Part shown: in pieces, positions 47,260-58,837 of the stretch
Numbering within the stretch: position 1 is the stretch's first letter
Layout: every line of letters starts with the position of its first letter
Assembly: GCF_032362555.1 (NCBI RefSeq)
Contig: NC_083516.1
Span: 11,123,001-11,187,000 of the forward strand
DNA length: 64,000 bases
From: Amyelois transitella
Taxonomy: Eukaryota; Arthropoda; Insecta; Lepidoptera; Pyralidae
Direction: 5' to 3'
The notes under the pieces: model-generated
Databases searched by the model: none
What the model saw: only the letters and a program-made list of their open reading frames with translations
What the model was told of the DNA's origin: nothing
Made by a program: the position numbers and the translations under genes

Positions 47260-47991
47260 ACTATTAAGATTTTTAAATTAACTTACTTTTATTTTCATCA
47301 ATGCGGTTTATTTTTATTTTATCTACTTTCAGCTGTCACGACAACAGGTTGCTAGAAAATCAATGTAAAGTTTGTAAGCTTTCTTTTGATTTTTTTGATT
47401 TTCTTTGACACTTTCCGCGGTAAGAGAAGCCACCGGCATACACTATATTTTTTCATCAATACCACACCATGGATGCAATTCTAAAATAAAGATATATTAA
47501 TGACTTCTCCCACATAATTAAATTTATTTATTAGGCGTTTTATTTTGATCATATCTGTAATTTAATTAACTTAAATATACTATTTGCTACTTATCCCGCG
47601 GGACTTTGCTCCTCTAGGAATTTCGAACTAAAATGTGCTTATTACACGGATTTTATCAGTTTCAACAAAATCCGTCTAGTAGATTTTGGGTGAAAGAATA
47701 AGAAACGAAGATACTTACAATCGTTCACATTTATAACATAAGTAAGATGTTCAACTGGAAAATATTAGAAAAATTAATACAGGCGAAATATAAGCATCTG
47801 GCAGCCATACAAATAGCGTGGATCGCTAAATATGCATCCCAAGGTCCGCTCATACTGCGTATTTGGCAATAGTTTCTGTATAATTCATGAGCATCCAATC
47901 ACTGGAGATGGACCTACTTACATATTATAACAGGCTGCTGGCTGACTGCTCGATACAGCCAAATGTTATTTATACAAGTTACCCTTCGACG
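47260..47991. other. Non-coding DNA
   Basis: AT-rich; nothing recognised. Confidence 0.35.
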
Positions 47992-48135
47992 TTCTGTCAA
48001 GAGGTCAGGTGAAGAGTACCCAAAACCGACTAGCTTGCATGAAGAAAGTTGTGAATGTGGTGTGTGCGAATGAAGTTTGCACGAATTGTGGCAAGTGTAA
48101 AGATTTAGTGTCTGCCTACCCCTCCAGGAAAGTTT
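47992..48135 (+). repeat. LINE tail, tail end lost
   Basis: GTCAAGAGGTCAGGTGAAGA, ACCGACTAGCTTGCATGAAG and CTGCCTACCCCTCCAGGAAA. Confidence 0.8.
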
Positions 48136-48261
48136 TTACTTACAGAACTGGAATTTGGAGATCAGAGAAATGCATTTCTTGAATAGCATTTTGCCCTGTT
48201 TACGTGAAAAAATCCTAGCATTAGTCTTTGATCCCTACAAAAGAAAACGACAGTGATATCA

Positions 48262-48528
48262 TACATACATACATAGGTACATATGATCACGTCTATATCC
48301 CTTGCGGGGTAGTCAGAACCAACAGTCTTTTAAAGACTGATAGATAGGCCACGTTCAGCTATTTGGCTTTAAGATAGAATTGAGATTCAAATAGTGACAG
48401 GTTGCTAGCCCATCGCCTAAAAGAAGAATCTCAAGTTTATAAGCCCTTAGTCGCCTTTTACGACATCCATGGCAGAGAGATGGAGTGGTCCTATTGTTTT
48501 TTCTTTTGGTGCCGGGAACCACACGGCA
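48262..48528 (-). repeat. Family A copy, complete
   Basis: CATACATACATACATAGGTA tail, CCTTGCGGGGTAGTCAGAAC, GTCGCCTTTTACGACATCCA and GGTGCCGGGAACCACACGGC. Confidence 0.92.
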
Positions 48529-49099
48529 TCATTAATGTCCAATACTACTCGTAAGGTCTGGTATGAACATGAACCTTTCATGAATGTCCTGAGACAGGGC
48601 TTCGTATCTCACGGAATACATCGCAGATCGTCCTCGCCGGCTTACTTAAGGCCTCTAAATATTTATGAGATTACACAATATGGAAATATTTCGTATTCTT
48701 TTTTGCTGGAACAAAATCTTAGAGAGTATTTTTTGTTTCTGATCCCTAAAAATAAAATGTGAAACATATCTATAGAATGAGCCGCAAGGGACTAAAAATA
48801 ACATTTAAACAATATTACGATATACGTACTTCAAGTTATTTATATTTTCTGTAAAATTACTCAATACATAATTTATATTATTGAATATGGCAAAAAAAAT
48901 TCCGTATATTTTTACAGTTTTTGTTTTGACATCTAGTTTAAATTTATTTGTTTTCACTATATTCCGAAAACGTTCCAGTTATATATTTATGTAATTCAAT
49001 TAAATTAAAAGTACTGCTTACTTCTTCTTACGTTCATTCTCTTCCAGTTGTAAAAGTTAATAAGGGAAAGACTAAAAACTTGGGATTAATTTATTAAAA
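48529..49099. other. Non-coding DNA
   Basis: AT-rich; nothing recognised. Confidence 0.35.
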
Positions 49100-49265
49100 A
49101 GGTGAAGGTAAAGGTGTAGAAACCTGTCTAGCAACCATATTTGAATTGCAATACCGTCATTGTGCCATACAGCTGAACGTGGCCTTTCAGTCTCCTGGCT
49201 CTGTCTCCAGCGCTCCAGACTTTTGGCACTGTCTACCCCGAAAGGGATAAAGAAGTGATTTTAAG
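49100..49265 (+). repeat. Degraded family A copy
   Basis: GAAACCTGTCTAGCAACC, CATACAGCTGAACGTGGCC, then a partly duplicated CTGGCTCTGTCTCC / TGGCACTGTCTACC stretch and GGGATAAAGAAGTGATT. Confidence 0.8.
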
Positions 49266-49484
49266 TTTGCCTGTATATACTGCGCAACTCTATCTTACAA
49301 TAACCTTCAGGGTGGTTTATAACTAACTTAAAATATGGATTAAGTTCAATTAATCTTTTACACTAAAAGCTTAATCATCATTGCATAGCGCTTTCAAGCT
49401 TTCTAGCTTATATTTATAACTAAAGTATAACTTTGATGAATGAAAAAAGATCTACAAGCCAGGTTTTTATATTAAGCTACTCAT

Positions 49485-49680
49485 GTTTGACCTCCGCAAC
49501 CTTTGCATGCCTTACCCATTGTAATGGTTACATATCCAGTTGCTTGAATGTGCAGGTTTCCTCACGATGTCTTACCTCTCCGTAGAAGCAATGAAACTAA
49601 TACACATATTCCAGTAAATAGTCATTGTTTCAAGGCCACAACAAGATTTGAGCCTGAGCCACCCTAAGCATCATGTTAGA
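49485..49680 (+). repeat. Family C repeat, 3' half
   Basis: TTTGACCTCCGCAACCTTTG, TTACATATCCAGTTGCTTGA and GTGCAGGTTTCCTCACGATG, a common lepidopteran interspersed sequence. The first part overlaps the 3' part of the copy at 31235. Confidence 0.7.
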
Positions 49681-49764
49681 ATGTTACCATTACTGTTTGA
49701 TCAGCTTCGGACATTGTATAAAAAACGAAATTATTATTATTCAGATCAATGTAAGTACTTTACA

Positions 49765-49840
49765 TGCATAGGTAAAATCTCGCGTCTCTTCCAGAGTCTT
49801 ATCTTTCCACTTGCCACGATCTCAGCATAATTCTTACTTA
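49765..49840 (-). repeat. Degraded LINE tail
   Basis: AATCTCGCGTCTCTTCCAG and TTTCCACTTGCCACGATCTC, minus orientation. Confidence 0.7.
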
Positions 49841-50864
49841 CTTTTTCGAAGTACTAAAAAACCTATAAATTAATTCTGCTGGTAGAACCGTCGAAACGAT
49901 TTCTCTGTTTGTTATTCAGCGCTTGTTTTATCGCCCTGGGTATAGCCGCTGCTTTCACCAGGACATAAAATCTGAGGTAAAAACAGGAATACCGATTTTA
50001 CGAGTATTACTGTGTCGTAATGGATTTCAACTTAGAGTAACTACTGTTTATAGAGCACGCATTTGATAATCGTACATGACATTAACTATGGAAGTATTAA
50101 TTTACAACTAATGTACTATCCAGATAAAGTAATTGAGTTTTTCGCAGAGAACGAACAGTGAGAAATACTAGAGATGGGTACTATCTACTACTATTATTAA
50201 ATTATATTTTTGAATAGATATTCTGTGAATAATGATAGTAACTAAGAAAAAATATTCCGAAATTACAATGAAAACGAGACTAAAGGTGTTTTCATTCAAA
50301 CTGTGTATTTCTTTAAAACATACATACTATAACATTGACATTATTTTACAACATTAAAATCAGTCTACCCCGCAAGTAATTATATTGTGCATTTACGCAT
50401 TATAACATTTTAAGAATAAGCGATGAAAAGAGAAAAAATATGTAGGAAATAAATATAGTAAAATTTTTGTGGCCTAGAATTAAGATATAAGTGAAAGCCA
50501 AAGGAAAGACCTTTATTCAGTATTTATATTAAGAATCATTCGAACCTTGCAAGAAACGCGCTCTAATGAATAAAAAAGCTATACTACACTGTAAGAGATT
50601 TTATAGATAACTGTTAATAAATCCACGGGGGCGAGGTACCTATAAGGAAACATTGCTGAGTCAGTCGCACGGTGCACTTTCCACTTTTTACTGGAGTTAG
50701 AAAGTAAATTCGTGGAAGATCGTCTTTGGCACTTTATCCAGAGTTTCACTTGATTAATATCACGATTTATTTCTGGGTAGCGATGACGAGGCGCAATGAA
50801 TTTGCTCTAAGTCAATATATCAGTATTTTTAGAAATTTACTGTAAATTTTCAAGTATTGACTCT
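49841..50864. other. Non-coding DNA
   Basis: No gene or repeat recognised. Confidence 0.35.
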
Positions 50865-50865
50865 G

Positions 50866-50936
50866 GCCGGGATTCGAACCCGAGACATACTGTGTCACAG
50901 ACAAGCTTTACTACAACCGCACCACAGAAGCCGACC
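50866..50936 (-). repeat. tRNA-like head of a SINE
   Basis: Minus strand: GTCGGCTTCTGTGGTGCGGT, then GGGTTCGAATCCCGGCCAGA. The SINE body is missing. The A-box region is mutated and no clover leaf is supported, so not a tRNA gene. Confidence 0.75.
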
Positions 50937-51045
50937 AAGATTACTTAGTGCTTAGGTTAGGTATTTTTATATAGTAAAATCGTATATCTTTGAGTGAGCA
51001 GCCAATAAAAATAATGAGGCTAGTGCAATCTTTGTAATTTGTACA

Positions 51046-51095
51046 TACATACATAAAATCACGGTTTTTACCTAAAGTGTAGGCAGAGACTAATA
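51046..51095 (-). repeat. Short LINE tail
   Basis: CATACATAAAATCACGG and AGTGTAGGCAGAGACTA. Confidence 0.65.
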
Positions 51096-51482
51096 ATGTT
51101 TTATCTCTCCCGTTTATATTTTATTGGTTTTTGTCCACATTGTTTTCGTAATCGCTAAAGGATAAAGTATCCTTTGTTATTCATAACTGAAGTGTTAATC
51201 GTAAAGAGGTATGTATAAAATGTACACAAATTTTACATCTAAATTGTGATATCGAAAAGTAGCTGAAATTAACAATCGATTTTCCCTTCTCCCAAAAACT
51301 AATACCGTTCCCTAAATGAGTCGCCTTATTTTGACTTTGATTAATTAATCATTAAAGCTGACTTAGACCCAGTTGATCGCAACGTAATGTGTTCCTGTAA
51401 TTAAAATATAAGGCTAATTATACACTGAGATATATATTATTTTTATTAATCTCTTGAGCGAATGAACTTGGTATTCTTTTTT

Positions 51483-51633
51483 TAAGGCGATGGGCTAACA
51501 ACCTGTCACTATTTGAATCTCAATTCTATTAATAAGCCTAACAGCTAAACGTGGCCTGTCAGTCTTTCAAGACTACTGGCTCCGTCTACCCCGCAAGGGT
51601 TATAGACGTGATTATATTTATGTATCTATGTGA
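51483..51633 (+). repeat. Family A copy, 5'-truncated
   Basis: TTAAGGCGATGGGCTAACAA to TAGACGTGATTATATTTATG. Confidence 0.85.
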
Positions 51634-52340
51634 ATGAAAATTAACTAAGAAAACATACAAGAACATACATCTGGGAATTGAAAAAAAATTGTAATCAACG
51701 TATCTGAAGCAATAAAGCCCAACAGTGGCTTATCAATGTCTGATAATAAATTGATTAATTAACTTAATGCTATTCTATTTATTATATAATGTTGTTGTTA
51801 TTAAGAACAGACATTGACCAATATAACCTAACAGCAAAAATATGATGTTACGTCAACCAATGTTAGGTTTATAAGAAAGTTATAAAAAAAAAGAAAAAAA
51901 AATCAAAACTACAAAAGGCGACGGTCTCTCATCCAAACCGCTTTGATCTCCTGACTCCTCGTGCAGTTTGTGCCTACACGAAAGAATAATTACCCCTTTG
52001 TAACACGACAAAGGAATATGTTCTGTTGCACTGGATTTTTCATTTGGATTTTTCGAACGCCTTACATCGTCGTTGGTGACATAATCATACTATATATACA
52101 TATATATATATATAAATTCTAATGTTACGTAAGTAAATGCTTTATTGTTTAGTAAAGGAGTACATTACAAATATTTATAACATCCTATCTCTGGAATGCT
52201 GGAAGAGATTTCTTTTGAAATAATCAAAACAGACGTAATTTTGTTTCTTGTGATTATCAGTCTCGATGTTTTCTGTGTACATAAATAGTAAATAAATAAA
52301 ACAATAGTACAGTACAAAGGCGGGCTTATCCCTAAATTGT
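51634..52340. other. Non-coding DNA
   Basis: Contains a (TA)n run near 52091-52115; nothing else recognised. Confidence 0.35.
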
Positions 52341-52450
52341 ACATACATACATAAAATCACGCCTATTTCCCGGAGGGGTAGGCAGAGACTACCTCTTTCC
52401 ACTTGCCACGATCTCAGCAAACTTCCTTCGCTTCATCCACATTCATAAAT
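52341..52450 (-). repeat. LINE tail
   Basis: CATACATACATAAAATCACG, TTCCCGGAGGGGTAGGCAG, CCACTTGCCACGATCTCAGC and TTCGCTTCATCCACATTCAT. Confidence 0.88.
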
Positions 52451-52941
52451 CGTATTTAATATTATCTTATTTTTGACGACATGCTGCAATAACCTTAATT
52501 CAAGCACATTGTAGCCATGTGTTGAATGCCATAAAAATAAAATAAATTCAGGAGGCGACATTTCGCAAATAATTTCAATGTTTTATTTGCATTATTATTG
52601 TGGCGCGGTAACATGTTTTCGTAATCATACGATATAAAGTAACTCTTGTAACAATGAGAGTCCAAGTATAAAATGTAACATAATTATGTTATTATTTTCA
52701 TTCTTCGACAAAACTAAAAAGCATGTGATAAAAGCTTTTTTTTGCAAAGAAATCGGAATAATATTAAGTGACTGACTTTATTATGGAAAAGACTTTTATA
52801 CGAGAACTTTATAAAATAATAATACCTACTGTAAAAGTAAACTCAACATTTATTATTAGTTATGGTAAAGACTAGTACATCATGTAGATGTGGGAAATAA
52901 ATATCAACATCCTCTTAGTGTTAAACCGTTTCAGGTTATAT

Positions 52942-53086
52942 ATACATACATATGGTCACGTCTATATCCCTTGCGGGGTAGACAGATCCAACAGTCTCAA
53001 AAAGAGTGGATGACCACGTTCAGCTATTTGGCTTATTTGGTTGTTAGCCCATCACCTGAAAAAGAATCCCAAGTTTGTAAGCCTAT
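52942..53086 (-). repeat. Family A copy, interrupted
   Basis: CATATGGTCACGTCTATATC to AATCCCAAGTTTGTAAGCC. It breaks off where the tail of the next copy begins at 53087, so the second copy probably inserted into this one. Confidence 0.85.
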
Positions 53087-53392
53087 ACATACATACATAC
53101 ATACATATAATCACGTCTATATCCCTTGCGGGGTAGACAGAGCCAACAGTCCTGAGCGGACTGATAGGCCACGTTCAGCTATTTGGCTTTAAGATAGAAT
53201 TGAGATTCGAATAGTGACAAGTTGCTAGCCTATCGCCTAAAAAAAGAATCTCAAGTTTGTAAGCCTATCCCTTAGTCGCCTTTTACGACATCCATGGGAA
53301 AGAGATGGAGTGGTCCTATTCTTTTTTGTATTGGTGCCGGGAACCACACGGCACTGCCGGGAACCACACGGCACTGCCGGGAACCACACGGC
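53087..53392 (-). repeat. Family A copy with triplicated 5' end
   Basis: Complete copy from its CATA tail to CCGGGAACCACACGGCAC. The last 20 bp (TGCCGGGAACCACACGGCAC) are present three times in a row at 53334-53392. Confidence 0.92.
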
Positions 53393-53851
53393 CTATCCCT
53401 TATATAATCCTTTATATTTCTTAGTTCTCAGAGAAAATTCTTCTCAAATATTTTTATGAAGCGAGCTTTTTGTTACAAAACATTGCAATAAATTCGATCC
53501 ATTAATTTTCTCCTTTCTCCGACACTAAGTACTGAAACAAGTCTCCAACTCGACAAGTACAGTCGAGGCAGCTTTTACGATTTTCTTTGAAAGTGCAATT
53601 AAAATGAACTTCAAAAGTTGCACCATTATTTGCAAATGAACAAAACTCTTAATCTGAATATTTGTCGCTAAGTAGAAGTGTTTCCTGGACTCAAGATTTT
53701 TTTTATTTTTGAACTGAAGATGGAATTTATCTTTTGGATGATGAGCAACTTGCACAACGTGGCCTTCGAGCCTTGAGTATTGACTTTTTTTCTAATAAAA
53801 TAGACACAATTTTGAAATTTATGAATCTAAATGCCAAAGTTTAAGGTAGTT

Positions 53852-54095
53852 GACGGCCTCTGTGGCGCAGCGGTAGTACGCTTGTCTGTGACATCGGAGA
53901 TCCCGGGTTCGAATCCCGGCCAGGGCATGATGAGAAACGAACTTTTTCTGATTGGCCTGGGTCTTGGATGTTTATCTATATAAGTATTTATTATAAAAAT
54001 ATAGTGTCGTTGAGTTAGTATCTCGTAACACAAGTCTCGAACTTACTTCGAGGCTAACTCAATCTGTGTAATTTGTCCCGTTTATATTTATTTAT
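53852..54095 (+). repeat. tRNA-derived SINE, best-preserved copy
   Basis: TGACGGCCTCTGTGGCGCAG (A box), GGGTTCGAATCCCGGCCAGG (B box), CTTTTTCTGATTGGCCTGGG, GTTGAGTTAGTATCTCGTAA and CTTACTTCGAGGCTAACTCA, ending in TTTATTTATTTATT. Confidence 0.93.
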
Positions 54096-54424
54096 TTATT
54101 AGTGTCTGGTTGCTAGCCCATCGCCTCAATGAAGAATCCTAAGTTTATGAGTCTAAAAAACATAATATTTGTTTGTATGTACAGTACAATAAGTAATGTG
54201 TATATTTGTTTAAAGAATTATGTTCAAAATTTAATCTCAGGTCGTAACACAACAACAAATTCGGCTTAGCTATAAATCCCGGTCGTCCCGGTCAAATTGT
54301 CCGGGAAGATGTGATTGCCATCGGTTATTTTGATTGATGCACGCTCACCCACAGAGTATAACAAACACGATAAATAGATACGACTAAAGAATTAAATCAA
54401 TTAGAAAAAGTTTTGGTAAATTAT

Positions 54425-54530
54425 CATGTCTAAGGTGTCCAAAACTGACTGAGTTTGTAATAGAAAATACAGCTTCATTGTGGAAAGAGATGGTCTCTGT
54501 CTACCCCTCTGAAAACGTGGTGTATTTTTT
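54425..54530 (+). repeat. Degraded LINE tail
   Basis: GTCCAAAACTGACTGAGTTT and GTGGAAAGAGATGGTCTCTG, then CTACCCCTCTGAAAACGTGG. Confidence 0.6.
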
Positions 54531-56371
54531 TCTACGTCAATGAAAAATACAAGTAAAATAATTTGAAAAAATAACGATTTTCCAATGATACTAAAAGTAC
54601 TGGTATTTTCAAAATTACTAGTAGTTTAGTTGCCGCCGTAAATAGTAAACTATGCCTCCCTGACGTTTTTCTGCCATCCATCAACAACATCTAAATATTT
54701 TGTTGCTGCTGACATGAAGGAAAGACAAACAAACAAGCACTTTCGCAATGACCTAATTATGTGATGTTTTTAGCTTCAGTCCACAGCTTAGACCTCAAAT
54801 CACACATACATTATTACTAAACAAATAAATACCAGTAATGCAAGAATAACATCAACATTTTGAAAACATGTTTGCATACATTGTGGTTTATAGCAAACTA
54901 CGGAAAAGTTACTACAAATTTTATGAAGGTTGAATAGCTACATAAAGAGGAAACAAACACATTTCCAGTCCATATTAGTATGGATTTTCGTAAAATATAA
55001 TTAGATTTTTTCGTTTTTATTTTTGATTGTTAAATATAATTATTTTAGGCAGTAAACAGAATATAATGTTCCCTGCTGAATTTTCAAAGCTGATTTAACT
55101 AACTGTTTTATATAACAAAGCTCTTTGAGTCTGAGCTCACAAACGAATTGTTCACAAAAAATATGTGAAAAAGAAAAAAAGAATTTGCGCGTAGCAGCGC
55201 TAACATCTGGGAATAGTTTCTCTGCAAACAACAAACCCGCTTTTCAGTCCTCGACCACTTAAATATATAGATCGTATATATTATTATATTTATTTGTTTG
55301 AAACGTTGCTTTTTGTAAAGCACTAAAACGCTCCATGCCGCGTGCACTTGTTTTTTGGTTTTGCAACCGATCATATTTCTACAGTTCGTGTTTGTATATT
55401 GACTTCTGTTGATAATTTGTATTGGTTGCCAAAAAAATAAAATAAATATATATAAGACAATTGAAATGTTGAATATTGTATCTACCTATAAATATTGGAA
55501 TAATGTGCGGAAAAAGCTGATAAATAGACCTCAGAATTTTTGGGATACAAAACGTTATAATGGCTCATAACCATCAGTAGCTACGCTATACTAACCAGTA
55601 TTTAGTACTGCTAAATATTCCGGATATTTTTGACTCATTATTGGCATGAGACTGCATTCTCAACTATTTTTAATTTAAAACTCAAAATCGGGCAAATTCA
55701 TCTTATAAAGTGGATACTATGCGTGATGTTAAATTCAACATTTTTATCGTCTATTTTTTCGAATGTCAATGTTCTTCATCGACCGACGCTCAATCAAAAT
55801 AGTCTGCCGTAATTGCTGGCAGGCGAGAAGATCGATCCTGTAACACGATACTCAATAGTTATATAAAGCGCGTATTCCACTTCTCTGTTCAAGCGTGGTA
55901 AACTATTCAGGTACTAATTCAGAGTATTTAAACAGTTGCTTGATGATTCTGTAACTTATTCACACTAGTGAAAAAGTATTCAAATAGTTGCTAGGTGATC
56001 CAATAACTTAGAACATACTTGATCGAGGTCTCATCCGGATAAATAAAATATTGTTTATTGGGTGACTAAATGCTATTTTACTTGTCTGAATTAGTAATAA
56101 AATCATTTGGAACGTATTCGTTTAGTTAAAAGGAACATATGCTCAATATAATGCTTGTATTTTTAAATTCAATGTAGGTATGTATTTGATAAAATAGGTC
56201 TCAGCGTCACAAAACAAATACGATTTGCATCTTTTCCCACTTTCCGTAATTCCCTGAGCAGAGTTTGTCGAACCTGAGTAAAAGGATTGTCGCTCGGAGC
56301 TCCCGCGGGAGACGCCTGCGGTACAAATCATGTTGAAATGTTTTTACTGAAGCAAACCGATAAATGTAATC
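54531..56371. other. Non-coding DNA
   Basis: AT-rich; overlapping short open frames without recognisable domains. Confidence 0.35.
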
Positions 56372-56381
56372 TATTATTTTG

Positions 56382-56625
56382 CCGTGCCGTGTGGTTCCCG
56401 GCACCAACACAAAAAAGAATAGGACCACTCCATCTCTTTCCTATGGATGTCGTAAAAGCCGACTAAGGGGGATTCTTCTTTTAGGCGATGGGCTAGCAAC
56501 CTGTCACTATTTGAATCTCAATTCTATCTTAAAGCCAAATAGCTGAACGTGGCCTATTAGTCTTTACAAGACTGTAGGTTCTGTCTACCCCGCAAGGGAT
56601 ATAGACGTGATTATATGTATTTATG
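56382..56625 (+). mobile_element. Family A copy with 10-bp target duplication
   Basis: Near-complete copy from CCGTGCCGTGTGGTTCCCGG to GACGTGATTATATGTATTTA. TATTATTTTG flanks it at 56372-56381 and 56626-56635, which shows retroposition and defines the family ends. Confidence 0.93.
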
Positions 56626-56635
56626 TATTATTTTG

Positions 56636-57217
56636 TTGTTTACAGGCGAAATGCATTGGTTTTCGCTGTATTGAAAGACACGTAGAGATCGCAATCAAAT
56701 ACCCATTCGGATTTCTGTGGATGCATACAACTATTTGGTTTGAATAAGCTTTTGCTCGCGCCTTCTTTCAGATTATATCTGAGGCGAGCAACACTGATCC
56801 CGACTTGTCACAGATCCCACGGGAATGATACTTTTCAGGTTTGAAAGATGCCATGTCCGTATTGTAGTAGAAAACATTTTTTATATATTTTATTTACATA
56901 GAAGAGAATATATTTTTAGGCAAAATGTTTACCTTAAAATTTTTCTCATAATTTTTAAGCGATGCAAAGTTTCGTTGTGTATGTACTGAGAGCCCATTAG
57001 CGCCTAACAACATTTTGTGGGGTAAATGTAGCGAAAGCTGGCAATATATTTTCAGTTTCCACGGTGCCTTAAATTCTAGTAGTAGTAGTATCTGAAAATT
57101 CTAGATCAAATGTATTTTAAAGTTTTTTTTTGTATAAATAGAAACCTAATTTTGATGGCAATTCAAGATTAAAATAAACGTAGGTACTTTTAATTTAGCA
57201 TGTAAATTCCTTATCCA
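56636..57217. other. Non-coding DNA
   Basis: Nothing recognised. Confidence 0.35.
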
Positions 57218-57965
57218 CACTAATAATAAAGAGGAAAGATTTGTATTTTTGTATTTTTGCATGTTTGTGTGGAATAAACTCAAAAACTACTTATCCAATT
57301 TTGATAAAATTTGGCACAGATATAGAATAGACTTCTAAAAGTGACATAGGCATAAATTTGTTTTGAAATAAATTAGTTTTCAGGTAGATTATTCAACATT
57401 CATAAAGCAATCCGGGAAAAAAAGCGCTACCGAAAATCTTTCCATGCGTGCGCTGGATCCACTGTTGATTATACAGACATACACTGTATTACAAAAATAA
57501 AGGTTTTTTGCAGATCTATAAAAAAGTCCGCGACACGATATATCTAACTTCTATAATTTAGTAACTACAAGGTATTTTGTGCGTAAAAAATAATGTAAAT
57601 TCAAAGGTCCGTTTTGAGAATTATTATTACACAAGCATATTAATCCTTATGATTGAAAGTTGTTTTATCATCAAGATAATTTTACGGAGATAAACTTTGT
57701 CCTTTACAGCTCAGTGATTGGATAAATAGATTCTGAAATATCGTGAAATTAAAAACACGCACTCCAAATTATTTTAAGTACCTATGTCACGCGAACGCGC
57801 TTGCCGCATAGGTACTTACGCGGTGTCTCGGTAACCTAAGCCGTGTGGTCAGTTCCTTACGCAGCGTACGCCACCATAATTGAAAATTTTGAAGCTATTT
57901 GACTTAGAAGTGCTTATAAACACAATTGTCCACCCGTGCGAAGCCGGGGCGGGCCGCTAGTGTAG
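57218..57965 (+). repeat. Interspersed repeat of the ACTAATAATAAA...GGGCCGCTAGT type
   Basis: Starts ACACTAATAATAAAGAGGAA, includes AACTACTTATCCAATTTTGA and ends GAAGCCGGGGCGGGCCGC plus TAGTGT. ACACTA and TAGTGT at the ends are reverse complements. It resembles the smaller copy at 27630. Class uncertain. Confidence 0.6.
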
Positions 57966-58700
57966 TATAAAATAACAGTAACTTCACTATTCCTGTCTCT
58001 ACATCTATTTTCACATCACAACATTCATTTATATCATGCTGTTCTTTATCTTTTCACCCCCTATCATGCTATTCTTTATCTTTTCACTTCTTGTTATCAG
58101 TTTTAAGTCACAACCTATCATTCTCAATGTACGGACCCACGATTATCACACACCATTAGTGTTTTATAAGTGCTTCCTCAGAGGCGCGTCATACAGCTTC
58201 GCTTATCAGCCGCTACCGCTTACCGTCGCCACAATTTATCTTCAAAGTAATTTGAGCTATCACGTGCGTAAGTCAGGGTGCACATTGGTCGAGTAGTTCA
58301 CTCGTCGCACACTCGCCTATTGAAGGTTACTAGGCTACGGTAACATTAATACGCCAGAATTACACTTCAAATTAAGAGTTAAGCGTCATTTGCTTGCGGC
58401 GATAACAAATACACGTAATAATAATACCGCAAACAAATAAGCCTAAAATTATAACTTTTTACTACCAATTTTCTCGCTACATTGCGTAATTATTTTTCAC
58501 GATCTACCAATGTGAAATCCTTAATGTCGTGAACATTTGGCAATGACTCGGCACTTGTGGGCAATTTGTTACTTTATATATAACACAGGGCGCTAATAAA
58601 CGTATGCAACAGAAAAACCTACTAACATCTAGCCGTTATGTAAGGGGAGGTGGCGACTCCAGTGAGAATTATGTAGGTACTCTTCGAAATATTAACAATA
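57966..58700. other. Non-coding DNA
   Basis: An 86-codon frame at 58036-58296 starts with two near-repeats of CTATCATGCTATTCTTTATC and has no recognisable domain; not called. Confidence 0.35.
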
Positions 58701-58837
58701 ACCCCCGTAGTATGGCGCGACGCTGTTTTTATCGCACGCAAAATCGCCGCTGTCCTTTTTCACTTTATAATAAAAAGCTAAACAGCGAAAGGTTTCCGCG
58801 CGATAAAAACGGCGTCGCGCGTACTTGCTACGGGGGT
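58701..58837. mobile_element. Small hairpin MITE
   Basis: Arms of about 55 bp: ACCCCCGTAG...CGCGACGCTGTTTTTATCGC on the left and the reverse complement on the right (GCGATAAAAACGGCGTCGCG...CTACGGGGGT). It is GC-rich against AT-rich surroundings. Target duplication not clear. Confidence 0.8.

Noticed and set aside
58036..58296. 86-codon frame with hydrophobic N-terminus as a small secreted protein
   Set aside because: The hydrophobic start comes from a short duplicated T-rich sequence; no domain or supporting structure.
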